64,000 nucleotides of DNA, taken from positions 1 to 64,000 of the forward strand of contig CAIYQO010000194.1 of NCBI GenBank assembly GCA_903928345.1. The letters run 5' to 3'. The DNA is from an uncultured bacterium (GTDB taxonomy: Bacteria > Armatimonadota > Hebobacteria > CAIYQO01). The translations under genes and the position numbers were made by a program. The notes beneath the pieces were generated by a model, which saw nothing but the letters and a program-made list of their open reading frames with translations, was not told the origin of the DNA and did not search any database. Shown piece after piece: positions 51,153 to 63,300 of the stretch (position 1 is its first letter; each line of letters opens with the position of its first letter).

Positions 51153-54100
51153 ATGAACGTGCACACCTGGACTCGAAGTTGCGGACTGCTGCTGCTGGGG
51201 TTACTCCTCAGCGTCGGCGTATCGGCGGCACCGAATGCGCCGGTGTCCTGGCGTACCGGCGGGCTCGCGGTTGCGCGCGACGGCGTGGGCAACTGGGCGC
51301 GCTTCGGCGGCGCGGCGCGAACGCGCGGCGGCATTCGCATGGTCGGCGCCAATGTGCCCGTGTCGGGCGTCGTGCACGTCCTCGCCATTCCGGTCGAATT
51401 TCAAACGGACGCCAGCGCCGCGTCATCGGGCACCGGCAACTTTCCGTACCGTTCCTGGGGACCGACCGCCAAAGGCGATGACTTCACCTCGAATCTGCAG
51501 CATGTGGCGAACTACTATCAACGCAACTCGGGCGGGCGTGTGACGATGCAGTTCAAGCTCACCCAGGTAGTACAGCTTTCCGGTCTAATGTCCGTCTACA
51601 CCGCCGCCGACGACGGTGGGATCATGCAGGAGGTCGTCGCCCTGGCGGATGCGCAGATCGACTTCTCCTGGGCGGATATGATTCTGCTCATCCATGCCGG
51701 GTGCGGCGGTGAGTTCACCGGTAGCGCCGGGGACATCCATTCGCACTTTATGGGTCTGTACGGCACCGGTTTCGACGCGACAGTCACGACGAACGACGGC
51801 GTGGCCATCGCCGGCTACTGCCTGGTGCCGGAGACGGCCTGTTCGGACGAAGAGTTTGTTGCCGTGAACTCTCCCGCCAACGGCCCGAAGTTCGATATTA
51901 TCAAGTACGAGCAGAACCCGTCGGCTTTCCCGGGCGTGCTCGTACCGCACTGGAGCGACGTCACCGGCGTGTGGGCGCACGAGATGGGGCACGCCTTTGG
52001 TCTGCCCGACCTCTACGTGGTGACGAACCTGGCCAGCGGGGTGAACGTCGGCGAGTGGACGCTGATGGCAGAGGGCTGTTACAAACCCAGCGATACCAAT
52101 GCCAACGTCTACACACCGTATCACAAAGACGGCGAAGTCCAATACTACTCCGTCCCCGCACATATGGACGCGTGGAGCAAGCAGTTCCTCGGCTGGACAA
52201 CGGTCATTAACGTCACGGACACGATCCAGTCGACCGATACGGCCCCCGAGCACCATATGCCGATGAAGCCGCAGGCCACCTCTACGGGGTTCGTTTATCG
52301 CATGGCGGACAACAGCGATGCGGCGACACGCGAATACTTCCTATTGGAAAATCGCGCTCAGGTCGGTGACGATCAATACCTGTCCGAGGGCGGGTTGATG
52401 ATCTATCATATCGACGATTCTGTTGGCACGATCGCTAATAACGACGTACAGGGGAGCATATCGCACCCGCGCGTGCTGCCCGTCTCCGCTGATGGCGTGC
52501 TCGAACTCGATAACACCACCCCCAATCAACTCACCTATAAGCCGATTGTGAATACGGTTTTCCCGGGGGCAGTGGAGAAGAATACGCACTTAGGATCCAC
52601 CACCACGCCGTCGAGTAACGGTTTCAACGGGCTGGCAACCTCCGTCGACGTGAGCAACATTCACATCGTCGGGACGGACGTCTATGCCACGCTGCGCACG
52701 GCGCAGAGCACGGTCATCACCTTCACGAATCCGACGGATGGCGCGACGATCAATACCACGCGGCCCACCCTGCGCGCGACGGCGATGCATCTGGTGCCGG
52801 GTGCGACTACCCTGTACGTCAACGGCACCCAGTACGCCTTCCCGGACAACCACCTCGATACGAGCGGGCTGCTCATTTCCGGTTACGATGCGGCAACGGG
52901 AGAAATCGCCTTCCCCTTCGACGGCACCAATGGGCGCCCGACGCTGGCGGCCGGCAACTATTCGGTGATCATCAACGGGCAGGATCAGAACACGCAGGCG
53001 CAGGTTAGCGGGACGTTGAGCTTCACCGTGGCGGAGAAGCGGTTATCGGCTGGCAAGTGGCTCATCACGCTGCCGGCGACGAACGTCGGCACGGCGCGTA
53101 ACGTCTTTTCCGCCATCGACCCGACCCAATTGAACTTGTGGCGCTGGAATCCGCTGGCGGAGAGCTACGTTTCCTATCCGCACGACGCGGTGGTGCCGGC
53201 GGGGAACTATACGGAACTCACGTCCGGCGATCCCGTTACGGACACCCTTGACGGCGCCGCCTATGACCGCGTGGCGCCGAACGATACCGTGGCGCCGGCG
53301 GGTAAGGGATATTTCCTGCAGCTCAAGAGCGATGTGGCGCTGCGGCTGGACGGCGATCTGGTGCAGGCCCAGCGGCAGTACGCAATCAACCTATACTCCG
53401 GACCGGATAACAATGGTTTCAACCTGATCGGCAACCCGTATACGGCGCCTGTCACTTTTTCCAATTTGCAGGTCGAGTATAACGGCACCACCTACAGCAT
53501 CGCCGACGCCGTCAGCGCGCAGCTCCTCGATCCCGTGCTTTACGGATGGGACGGCACCAGCTACACGCTGGCGATCCTACCCAACGGGATGTTGCAGCCG
53601 TGGCAAGGCTACTGGGTGCGCGCGCGAGTCGGCAGTGCTGCGTTGCCGTTGCGCCTGATCTTCTCCCCGGTGCCCGCCCAGCGCAGTGCGGTGCCGCCCG
53701 CGCGGACTGCGGCAGCCGGCAGCGGGTGGCTCGTTAACCTACAGGCCGCGACGCCGGCCAGCGGCGCCGTCGCGCGTCTGCAAGTGGGTATCTCGCGCGG
53801 CGCGACGGCGCAGGTGGACCCGGGGCTCGATTTCTACGCGCCGCCGGCCATGCCCGATGCCCTCGGCCTTGCTTCGGTCGCCGGTCGCGCCGCCCTCGTG
53901 CGCGATGTACAGGCGCTCGACGCCGCCGGCAACGCGAGTTGGGCGCTCAACGTCACCGCCCCTGCGGGCAGCCAGGTCGTGCTTTCCTGGCCCGATCTCA
54001 CCAGCCTGCCCGCCACGACGGCGCTCACGCTGACCGACCCCGCGACGGGTGACGCGCGCTATCTGCGCACCGCTGCCAGCTATACGCTCACGTTGGGCGC

Positions 54101-54443
54101 ACAGGAAACTTCGCGGCAGTTGCGCCTGACGGCCACGCCGCTGCAGCGCGGCGCGCTCCAGGTGCGCGGGCTGCAGGCCCGCCACGCACGCGGCGGCGAC
54201 GGGTACGAAATCAGCGGCGAGTTGACGCAGGAAGCCACCGTCGCGTTGGAGATTCGCAGTTTGACCGGGCGGCTGGTCACCCGCATCGCGGGGGCCGCCT
54301 ACGCGCCCGGCACGCTCACGTTGCGCTGGGACGGTCGCACGGCGACCGGGCAGCGTGTGCCCCGCGGGGTCTATCATGGCCAGGTATCCGCGATCACGCG
54401 TGAAGGACTGACGGTGAAGGCGGACGTGCTGTTGCCGCAATAG
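51153..54443 (+). CDS. M6-family metalloprotease with shared C-terminal cassette
   Basis: After a signal peptide (residues 10-25) the M6 (immune-inhibitor-A-like) domain follows: VLAIPVEFQTD, VANYYQRNSGGRV, and the zinc site H276-E-M-G-H280-AFGLPD. Then comes a bacterial-Ig-like part (about 515-630) and the 450-residue C-terminal cassette ending in a FlgD-type Ig domain (LRWDGRTATGQRVPRGVY). M6 enzymes are secreted endopeptidases, so this may process the neighbouring surface proteins or external protein. The length is 1,096 residues. It starts 79 bases after the previous stop. Confidence 0.88.
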   Translation: MNVHTWTRSCGLLLLGLLLSVGVSAAPNAPVSWRTGGLAVARDGVGNWARFGGAARTRGGIRMVGANVPVSGVVHVLAIPVEFQTDASAASSGTGNFPYRSWGPTAKGDDFTSNLQHVANYYQRNSGGRVTMQFKLTQVVQLSGLMSVYTAADDGGIMQEVVALADAQIDFSWADMILLIHAGCGGEFTGSAGDIHSHFMGLYGTGFDATVTTNDGVAIAGYCLVPETACSDEEFVAVNSPANGPKFDIIKYEQNPSAFPGVLVPHWSDVTGVWAHEMGHAFGLPDLYVVTNLASGVNVGEWTLMAEGCYKPSDTNANVYTPYHKDGEVQYYSVPAHMDAWSKQFLGWTTVINVTDTIQSTDTAPEHHMPMKPQATSTGFVYRMADNSDAATREYFLLENRAQVGDDQYLSEGGLMIYHIDDSVGTIANNDVQGSISHPRVLPVSADGVLELDNTTPNQLTYKPIVNTVFPGAVEKNTHLGSTTTPSSNGFNGLATSVDVSNIHIVGTDVYATLRTAQSTVITFTNPTDGATINTTRPTLRATAMHLVPGATTLYVNGTQYAFPDNHLDTSGLLISGYDAATGEIAFPFDGTNGRPTLAAGNYSVIINGQDQNTQAQVSGTLSFTVAEKRLSAGKWLITLPATNVGTARNVFSAIDPTQLNLWRWNPLAESYVSYPHDAVVPAGNYTELTSGDPVTDTLDGAAYDRVAPNDTVAPAGKGYFLQLKSDVALRLDGDLVQAQRQYAINLYSGPDNNGFNLIGNPYTAPVTFSNLQVEYNGTTYSIADAVSAQLLDPVLYGWDGTSYTLAILPNGMLQPWQGYWVRARVGSAALPLRLIFSPVPAQRSAVPPARTAAAGSGWLVNLQAATPASGAVARLQVGISRGATAQVDPGLDFYAPPAMPDALGLASVAGRAALVRDVQALDAAGNASWALNVTAPAGSQVVLSWPDLTSLPATTALTLTDPATGDARYLRTAASYTLTLGAQETSRQLRLTATPLQRGALQVRGLQARHARGGDGYEISGELTQEATVALEIRSLTGRLVTRIAGAAYAPGTLTLRWDGRTATGQRVPRGVYHGQVSAITREGLTVKADVLLPQ

Positions 54444-54472
54444 TCCGACTGGTCCGTGGAGGCAAGACAGGC

Positions 54473-57247
54473 ATGAAGGGTATGTTGCGAATGCGTTCAC
54501 TGATGCTCTGGGGCGTGCTGTGTGCCGGCCTGCTGGGCGGCGCGTGCCTCCGTGTCGCCGCTCAGGCCGCGAACGGCATTCCGGGACTGATCTACAACCA
54601 GCCGGACAACTATACTACTTGGATCAACGCCGTGGGGCGGGCCTCTGTGGGGACGGGCGCCGGGGCAGAGTTCGGCACCTGGCAATTCGGCTCCTCATCG
54701 GGCGACCCATTGCTGACGGACGACGATAACATCCGCTTGATCAAACTGGCGTCGGCCTTTATTTTCCTGGCGGATCAGAAGAAGGAAGTGCAAGTCGGCA
54801 CGGGGGGACGCATTCTCAGTTGGCCGGATGAAAACGCTCTCGTCCAGACGCATCAGACCTCCTTCTCCTGGTCGACCGCCGACCCGTTGGATGATATCAC
54901 CGTCATATGCACACTGCATCTGGTACGTGATGTGCTCACTTGGTCCTATGTGATTAAAAACAACGGCTCGCAACCCAAACAAGTGGGCTTCCGCGTGGTC
55001 GAGGACGTACAGTTCCCACCGAACGAGACGCTCTTCCTGGGTAAAAACCAGGCGCCCGCCGTGGTCAACGAGTCCCCCTACTACACCCCGGGAGGGGGCG
55101 TGATCAACACCGCAACCGAGATGAAGGGCGGTGCTGTTCCCAGTGAATGGTGGGTGCAGTATCCGAGCATTCCGACCGTCGATAATAATTTCCGTCCCAC
55201 GTGGAAGGGACTGCAGAAGCTTGCGGGTACCTATACGATCCCCGAGCGCGTGGTGTTCGCAGACCTGACGGATGTAACCGGCTATACGATGGAGGTCATC
55301 GCCGACGCGTCACTGCCGGCCAACGCCAATCAGGCGCCGACGGTGACGTGGGGCGCGGCGCTCACGCAGGACACCGGTGTCGGGTTGTACTATCCGACAA
55401 TGCTGCTCGGGTCCAACGGCACGCGCACCATTAACGGCGAGGTGCAAATGAATTGGTCGGAAGTGAACACTTTCGATGTATATGGATTGGCAGTAGCCTG
55501 CCCCACCTGGGTCGGGTACCGCAGCGGAGACGACCCCGCCACGGGCGCCGTAGAGAACGGCTACTATTCGCCGAGTGTGCTCAATCTGCGCGCCTATGTA
55601 AGTTGTGATTCGACCCAGAAGTCCCCGGACGTCGCGGTGAGCATCAGTCTGGGCACCGGGCTTGAACTCGTCCCCGGCCAGGTGACGAACTACAGTGCCC
55701 ACCTGGACGGTATCGCGAATACGATGGTGTCCAAATCTCCGACCGATCAGATGAGCTGGATGATCCGGCCCAACCGGCAGGCAGCCGGATTGATCCCCGT
55801 GACGGTGACGGCGACCTTTATCACCGGCGGTGGCGACGCGACCTCGTCGGGCGGCGGCATCACCAATACCATTTACGTCAACGTCCCCGCGTTGTCGGAA
55901 TATACCTATCCCGGCGGCATCATTCCGAATACGACGGACGCGATGAAGTACCTGACCGGCTTCCCCTTCACCTTTGCAACGAAAGACGCGAAAACCGCAC
56001 TCGGATTGGGGAACGGGGTCGACCTGGCGTGGTACGACAGCACCATTAAGGATTATCGCTACGCGAGCAGCGACACGGTGAACATCATGCCCGGGCGCGC
56101 CTACTGGCTGCGCATGCCGAGTACCACCAAAGTCGTGCTGCAAAATGCGACGCCGGTCAATCAGCGCAACAACTATACGGTGACGCTCCAACGCGGATGG
56201 AACGCGATCAGCAACCCGTATCAGTTCGGCATCGAATGGGGCATGTGCCGCGTGGAATACGCGAGCACGCAATACGCGTTGATCGATGCGGTGAATATGG
56301 GGTTGATCCGCCCCGAGATCTGGTCGTGGAATCCGAATAACGGCATCTATAGTCCGCCCACCAACCCGTCGCCGAACAATGACCTGTATGCGGAGCTGAA
56401 ACCCTTCTCCGGGTACTGGGTGTATTGCACGGATACCGTCTCGCTGGTCTTTATGCCGAACACCTTCGTGCCGGCGATGGACAGCAACCTGCCCGATGCG
56501 CGCAGCGCGCGCGCCGTCTCCGGCAATAGTTGGCGGGTGAACGTACAGACGGATGCCGATGGGGTGAAGGATCCGCTGGCGACCTTCGGGGTCGACCCGG
56601 CGGCGGCGACGGATAGTTGGACCCTCAACCTGATGAAGCCCCCGCTGAGTCCGGGGGGGATATCCAGCTACTTCGCGCACCCGAACGAGGGCCGCGCTTC
56701 CGGCGACTACGCGGTCGACCTGCGCGCACCGAGCACGACGCTGAGCTGGCCGCTGACCGTGAACTGCCCGCGCGCCAACGCCTCGGTGACGTTGAGTTGG
56801 CCCGATCTCACCCAGGTGCCGTCGCGGACTGCGCTCATCCTGACCGATACGCTGACCGGGCAGCAGACCTTTATGCGCACCGCGGCCAACTATCGCTTCA
56901 ACAGCGGCACGGGCGGTGTGCGGAATTTCACCATTACGACGGACAGCAGCTACGCTCGCTTGCAATTCACGCAAACGCAGGTGAGAAAGCCGCGCGGGAC
57001 GGGTATAGTCTTTTCGTACGCCGTGTCGGCGCCTGCAACGGTGACATTGCGCGTGCGTGGCGTGACGGGCCGCTTGGTGCGCACGCTGGATGGCGGCCGC
57101 GCCGCCGGTGGCGCCAACGATCTACCGTGGGACGGGCGGGATGCCGCCGGGAAATTGGTGCCCGCGGGTCTGTATTTATGTGAATTATCCGCGGAGGCCG
57201 TGAATGGCCAGCGGGCGCGTACTACCCTCACCGTGCCGATGCGGTGA
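54473..57247 (+). CDS. Large secreted protein with shared C-terminal cassette
   Basis: Signal peptide (residues about 9-31, ending RVAAQ). The N-terminal 450 residues are beta-rich without a recognised domain (FGTWQFGSSSGDPLLTDDDN, TWSYVIKNNGSQPKQVGFRVVED suggest an adhesin- or sandwich-like fold). The last 450 residues are the cassette: GRAYWLRM, GWNAISNPYQ, GYWVYC, SWRVNVQ, WPDLTQVPSRTAL and the FlgD-type PWDGRDAAGKLVPAGLY. The length is 924 residues. GGAGG lies 11 bases before the ATG; a second ATG three codons later is possible. It starts 29 bases after the protease gene. Confidence 0.8.
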   Translation: MKGMLRMRSLMLWGVLCAGLLGGACLRVAAQAANGIPGLIYNQPDNYTTWINAVGRASVGTGAGAEFGTWQFGSSSGDPLLTDDDNIRLIKLASAFIFLADQKKEVQVGTGGRILSWPDENALVQTHQTSFSWSTADPLDDITVICTLHLVRDVLTWSYVIKNNGSQPKQVGFRVVEDVQFPPNETLFLGKNQAPAVVNESPYYTPGGGVINTATEMKGGAVPSEWWVQYPSIPTVDNNFRPTWKGLQKLAGTYTIPERVVFADLTDVTGYTMEVIADASLPANANQAPTVTWGAALTQDTGVGLYYPTMLLGSNGTRTINGEVQMNWSEVNTFDVYGLAVACPTWVGYRSGDDPATGAVENGYYSPSVLNLRAYVSCDSTQKSPDVAVSISLGTGLELVPGQVTNYSAHLDGIANTMVSKSPTDQMSWMIRPNRQAAGLIPVTVTATFITGGGDATSSGGGITNTIYVNVPALSEYTYPGGIIPNTTDAMKYLTGFPFTFATKDAKTALGLGNGVDLAWYDSTIKDYRYASSDTVNIMPGRAYWLRMPSTTKVVLQNATPVNQRNNYTVTLQRGWNAISNPYQFGIEWGMCRVEYASTQYALIDAVNMGLIRPEIWSWNPNNGIYSPPTNPSPNNDLYAELKPFSGYWVYCTDTVSLVFMPNTFVPAMDSNLPDARSARAVSGNSWRVNVQTDADGVKDPLATFGVDPAAATDSWTLNLMKPPLSPGGISSYFAHPNEGRASGDYAVDLRAPSTTLSWPLTVNCPRANASVTLSWPDLTQVPSRTALILTDTLTGQQTFMRTAANYRFNSGTGGVRNFTITTDSSYARLQFTQTQVRKPRGTGIVFSYAVSAPATVTLRVRGVTGRLVRTLDGGRAAGGANDLPWDGRDAAGKLVPAGLYLCELSAEAVNGQRARTTLTVPMR

Positions 57248-57327
57248 TTAAGCTACACGTTCTTGCCGGAACCCCCCCGGCGGGAGCAACAAGACCCGGT
57301 GCTGCTGAATGAAGGAGCAGAGGTAAC

Positions 57328-60300
57328 ATGAAAAAGTTCGTACGGGGCCAATTCAGTCGTCTGCTGAGCCTGGTGCTCATGGTGCTCATGGTCGGACCCA
57401 GCCTGCTGGGTCCGCTCGCGGCGCCGGCTCACGCGGCGACTGGTGGGCGGCAGAATATCCTGATCCTACCGTTGCCCACCTCTGTCGGCGAAGCTCCGCT
57501 CAATCTGGGGGGGCGCATCATCCAGGAGCTGCAAATCGCCCTGGCATCGCAAGTCGGCGTGCAGGTCAACGAGCTGTCCCCGACCTCGCCGATCTTGCGG
57601 CGGGCCGAGGAGCAGGCGAACAAGGCCGAAGCCAAGCAGTTGCAGGACGAATACGATGTCGCGGTCAATCCGAAGTCGGATCCGACCACGCGCGTCGATG
57701 CCTGCGGGTACCTGGTGAAGACCCTGGGCGTGGATGCCGTGGTGTATGGCGCCATCGACCAGTATGAATACACCCACGAGCCGGATCCCCACCAGGTGCT
57801 CATCCACGTGACCGCCACCAAGGTGACGATCGACAAGGAAGACACCACGCTCGCCAGCCCGCTGGTGGTACTCGGTAAGAGCCACCGCCGCGCGGACGGC
57901 CTCGGCTCGCAGAGTTCCCACGACACCGACGCCATCATGGCGCTGGCGCACAGTCTGGCCAACCTGCTCACCGGGAAAGACGAGAACGCCCCGCGCGAAG
58001 ATATCAAATACAAGCCGTCAAAAGTACATCAGGAAGCTTCCGTCACCACCGAACCCGCGTACCACGCCGATACGGACACCGACAAGCCGCACTCGAACTT
58101 CTGGAAGACCGCCGCCATCGTGGGCGGCGGTGCGCTGGCCGCGTTGGGGATCGGCCTCCTCGTCGCCAATAGCAAGGGCTCGAGCCAGGCGAGCACGGGC
58201 AGCTCTTCCAGTGGCGTCGGCTACGCCACGCCGATGGCCGACCGTGTCGCGTTGAGCTTCGATAAACCCCTCAACTTCTCCGATATTCAAACGTATCAGA
58301 TCCTGCGCGCCGACATCGGCCCTGCCGATTCCCGCAGTGAGAACCGCGCCGTCCGCAGCGCCCAGCAGGTGGTCCGCACGGTCGACGTGAGCCAGATGAT
58401 TACCAACGGCGCCCAGCTCGTCGTCTACGATGGCCCCGATTCCCTGGTGAAGCCGGTCAACGACATGCTCTACAGCTACGCGGTGCTGGAGATCGCGAAG
58501 AATAAGAACCACCGCACCATTACCATCTACAACGCCGGTTCGCCGGCGGCGCAGATCGAAGCCGTGGGCCCGCACGTCCCGCCGCCGCTCGATCAGCTCA
58601 GCGTGCAAATGCTCGGCAGCAGCGTCGTCCAGCTCACCTGGGCGTTTGCCGCCGGTATCACCGCCCCCTCCTTCATCAGCGGCTACATCATCGAGCGCCG
58701 GTTGGCGCCCAGCGGCGCGTGGGAACAGGTTGCGGTCATCCCCGGCAATTCCGTGACTTCCGCGCAGACCGCAGTGCCCACCCCGAACCAGGAATACGAT
58801 TTCCGCGTGCTGGCGCAGTCGGACGACGGCAGTGTCTTCGTCACGCTTCCCTCCTCCGCTATCGGCAAGGCGACCGTGTCCGCGGGTGCGCCGCAGGGGA
58901 TCGATGCGTCGACCCTCGTCGTGCGCGCCGTCCCGAACACCACCCTCGCCGGCAAAAAGAGCATTCACGTCGAATGGGCGGTGCCTAACGACAGTTTCGT
59001 TACCCAGTATAAGGTCGAGCGCAGTTCGCGCAGCCGCAGTCTGAACCGGGCGACCACCGGCCCGGCGGGCCTGAAAATTCCGGTCACGCATACGACGCGC
59101 TCTACCACAGGCGGTCCGCGCGACCCGCAGAATCGCCTGGCCGCCTCGACGATCCGTCAGGATCTCACCAGCGATACCAAAGTCACCTCGACGATGCTCG
59201 ACCGCACGCAGAACTTCTACGACGACACCGACGTGCAGGACGGCGTCATCTACATTTACACCATCACCACCTACGCGGGCACGCTGGCGTCCAACATGCA
59301 GGTCGCCTCCCCCGCGTTCAAAATGGACTTCAATCCGGCCAACGTGACGACCGTCACGCCGCTCGTTACGCGCGGCGGCCTGAAGTTCAGTTGGGGCACG
59401 GTGGCCACGAAGGCCGACGGCACCGTCATCAACCCGGCCAACGAAACCGCCGCGAACTATCTGGTCTACCGCAGCACCACCTTCTCGCAGACCGCGGCCA
59501 CGGTCAGTGCCGTGAATGCCAACGCGAACACGAGCAAGGACAGTGTGTATAAGAATGTGCCGGATCCGACGTTCTTCAGCTACGTCGGCACGGTCGCCTA
59601 CAGCCAGACGGCGCAGTTCGCCGACACCGCGGTCGGAAGTTCCCTGCCCTATCGCACCTCGAACCTTAGCTACGTGATCGTGCTCGCGGACACCGCCGGC
59701 AACACCTCCAACGGGCCGACCTACCCGGTCTTCCACATTACGCCGATGCCGAACGTATTGACGAACGGCGTCACCATGACCCCGACGAAGATGACCGTCA
59801 CCGCGGGGAGCACCACCGGGCAGCCGGTCACCATCCAGGCGATGGGCGAAGACGGGCAACTCGTGCCCGGCGTGAGCATCATCGTCGATTGCACCCCGTA
59901 CGGCACGCTGTCCACCACCGCGACGAAGCCGACGACGAGTGTGCAGCATCTGGACACCGACATCACCGGCAAGGACCTTGTCGTCACCGGCAAGGACGGC
60001 AAGGCGCGCGTCTACTGGTTCCCGCCGGACAGCGTCACCGGGTCGAAGGACACCACCATCACCGCGGTGGAGAAGTCGGAACCCGGGTCGAAGGCCGCCG
60101 TCGCACCGGCCCCGTCTTCGGCGACCGTCGTCATCCAACAACCCGTCGCGCAGAAGATCGACCTGGTGCTCTACAAGACCACCGACAGCCTGGGCAACCC
60201 CGTCGCGCTCACCCAGGCGCAGGTCGTCTCCGATGTATATATCGCCGCGCACGTCAGCGACAGCAGCGGCGCCAACGTCAGCGGGCAGCAGGTGACCCTC

Positions 60301-63300
60301 ACCTGTTCCGACTCCACGGTCACCTTCCCCGATGGCGCGGGCACGAACGCGCTGACGACGGATACCAATGGCAACGCGACCTTCCATGTCAAAACCGGCC
60401 AGCATGTGGGCATCATCACGATGGCGTCCATCTGCGGTTCGGCCATCGGCCAGGCGCGGCTGAGTATCGTCGCCGGCAATCCGGACCCGACCAAGTCGGT
60501 CATCACCATGGCCTCCTCGTCGCTGGCGGCACGCAGTGGCGCCACCACGACGGGCACGGTGACGGTCGAAGACACATTCTATAACAAGGTGCAGGGCGCC
60601 AACGTGGTGCTCAGCACTGACCTCGGCAGCATCGACCCGGTTCTCGTCACCACCGATGCCACCGGGCAGGCGACCTTCACTTACACCTCGACCGCGCTGT
60701 CCGACCCGAACGCCACGTCGGCGACGGCGAACATCAAGGGGCAGATCGTCGGCGCCTCGGATACGATGGCGAAGACACAGGTCACCCTTTCGGTACTCGG
60801 CCCGCAGACGATCACCGTCTCCAGCAACGTCACGAGTATCGTGGCGGAGAACGATTCGCAGGCGATCATCACGGCCTCCGTCACCGACCAGTATGGGCAA
60901 CCGGTGGTGGACGGCACGCCGATCAGCTTCGCCGTCACCGGCGGCGGCGTCTTCCAGGGGAGCATGACCCCGAACATCACCGGCACCACCATGAACGGGC
61001 AGGCGATCACCGTGCTGCTCGGGACCCCCGCGACGGATGCGCAGATCCTAACCGTCACCGCCAGCGCCAAGGGCGGCACGCCGACGAATAATGTCACCGT
61101 GCTGATGCAGCCGCGCTCCGAAGTGACGAAGATCCTGGTGACATCGGACAAAGACACCGCGATCATCGACAATCTGCTCACCGACCGCCAATGCACGCTG
61201 AGCGTACTGGTCACCGACGCCGGCAAGCCGGTGGCGAACACCACGGTACTGATCGGCGTGACCGCCGGTTCCCTCTCCGCGGAGTCGGCGACCACCGACG
61301 CCAACGGGCAGGTATCCGGGATCATCTTCACCGCGCCGGACAAGGCGCAGACGGTGACCGTCACCGCCAAGGCATTGAACGTTACCGGGGCGACACAGAT
61401 TACCGTGCGCGGTGGTTTGCCCGCACTGGTGGAAGTCTCTATCAGCGGCCCGTGGGCGCTCTTCAACTCCAACGGACGTCCGATCGTGATGAACCCGGTG
61501 GCCCCGTATACCGCCGCCGGCTTGATGGCGGACTACCAGACGAGCATCTATGCGCGCGTCACGGACGAATACGGCAACCCGGCGCCTGACGGCACCACCG
61601 TCTTCTTCGAATCCGTGGAACCGGGCACGTATCAGACCGAGACGGTGAATACCGCGTATGACAGTCCGACGACCCATCTGCCGATCACTTCGGTGGTGCC
61701 CAAGCAACACACCGGGGCGCCCTATGGGACGATCGATCCGCAGGCGGTTACTGCGGGCGGCGCCGCTACGGCGAAACTGCTCAGCTCCGACCGGAACCAT
61801 GTCATTCACAATTCCACCGGGACCGACGTCTATACCCCGCCGGTCGCGAACCCGAACATTCTCGACAAAAACAGCGCCGAGATTCTGGTGCGCGTGAACC
61901 GTGCTGACGGCCGCGTGGTCTTTTCCAATGTCTTCCGCACCGCCGGCCCCGCGAAGTACCAGAATCGTGTGGCGATGGTAGGAGGCCCTGTCGCGACGAA
62001 CTCGTCCTTGACGATCTCTCCGAATACGTATGCGGTGGTGGGCAGCCCGATCAGCATCAGTGCCGTACTCAATGACAACCTGAACCAGCCCTGTGCCGGC
62101 AACACGCCGTACCAGTTAAGCTTCGCCTTTGAGGACGGCACACAGGCGGCGCCGCCCATCGTGGCGGGGTCGGATATTGTCGGCGGGTTGAATAACTTCG
62201 TCACGATCACTGATCTGAAGGGTCTGTCGCATCGTACCGTGACGGTGACGCTGTCGATCCCGCAACAATTGCTGGATATGCCGCTTACACTGAGTTCCAA
62301 GTCACTGCCGATCATTGCCGGACTCCCGACGACGATGACGATGACGCTGCAGTCCCTGGTGGCCAACGGCAGCACGACACAGGTATACAGCTACCCGCAG
62401 CCTGTACCGCCCGCTAACGGCAACCTCGGGCCGGATCAGATGCGCATCGTCGCCGACGGCATCGTCGACCAGTTCGGCAACCCGGCCTTCGGCCAGACGG
62501 TTACCGATCTGTTGGGTAACCCGATTCCGACCACGAGCGTCTACTTCTCGGCGGACAAGGGGGGCTTCGGCGCCACCGTCGCGGATGTAACAACGCCGTA
62601 CAACTTCAGCAGCACCGTCTTTACGACGATTGCGAACAATAAGAACGTGGCGCGTGCCGTGGCCTACTACCGCTGCGGTTCCGCCGTGGACGACGTCATT
62701 TCCGCCACCTGCGGCACCAATGCTTCCAACGCGCCGATCCACGTGATCGGTGGCGCGGACGGCGTAAACTTCACCTTTACGCGTGGTAATGTGATCACGA
62801 ACTCCGTGCAGGTGGGCGCCGACGCGGGTTCCGGCTTCGATCAAGCGGTCACCACGGTGACGGCGTCCGCGAACAGCAAGAAGATCCCGCTGACCGACGC
62901 GGTTAGCGTCTATCTGAACCCGGATCAAGGCACCTTATTGAACCAGACGCAGATGATCGGCCTGGACGTAAACAGCCAGATTCCGAACATCATCTTCCAG
63001 GCGGATCCGACCGCGACGGGCGGCCCGTTAAACATCGCCTGGGCGTCCGGCAATAACAACGGCACGGTGAAGACGAAGCTCAATGTCATCGGCCCGCCGG
63101 ATCACTTTGTGCAGGACGCCAAGGGCACCCCGGGGTTGGCCTACACGCCCGCTACCATCAAGGGCGCCGGGACGGCGATCGTCTCCGGCTACCTGGAAGC
63201 CGCGGACGGCACGCCGGTGCTCCAGGGGTCCGTCACCGTGCAGTTTGCCACCAGCAACCCGAACTTCGTGCTCACCCCGGCCAACGGCCAGGTCGTCGTC

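Noticed and set aside
55310-56974. A 554-codon minus-strand ORF
   Set aside because: It is antisense to the 924-residue secreted protein and has no recognisable motif.
58018-60900. A 960-codon minus-strand ORF
   Set aside because: It is antisense to the invasin-like gene that is open across the whole region from 57328.
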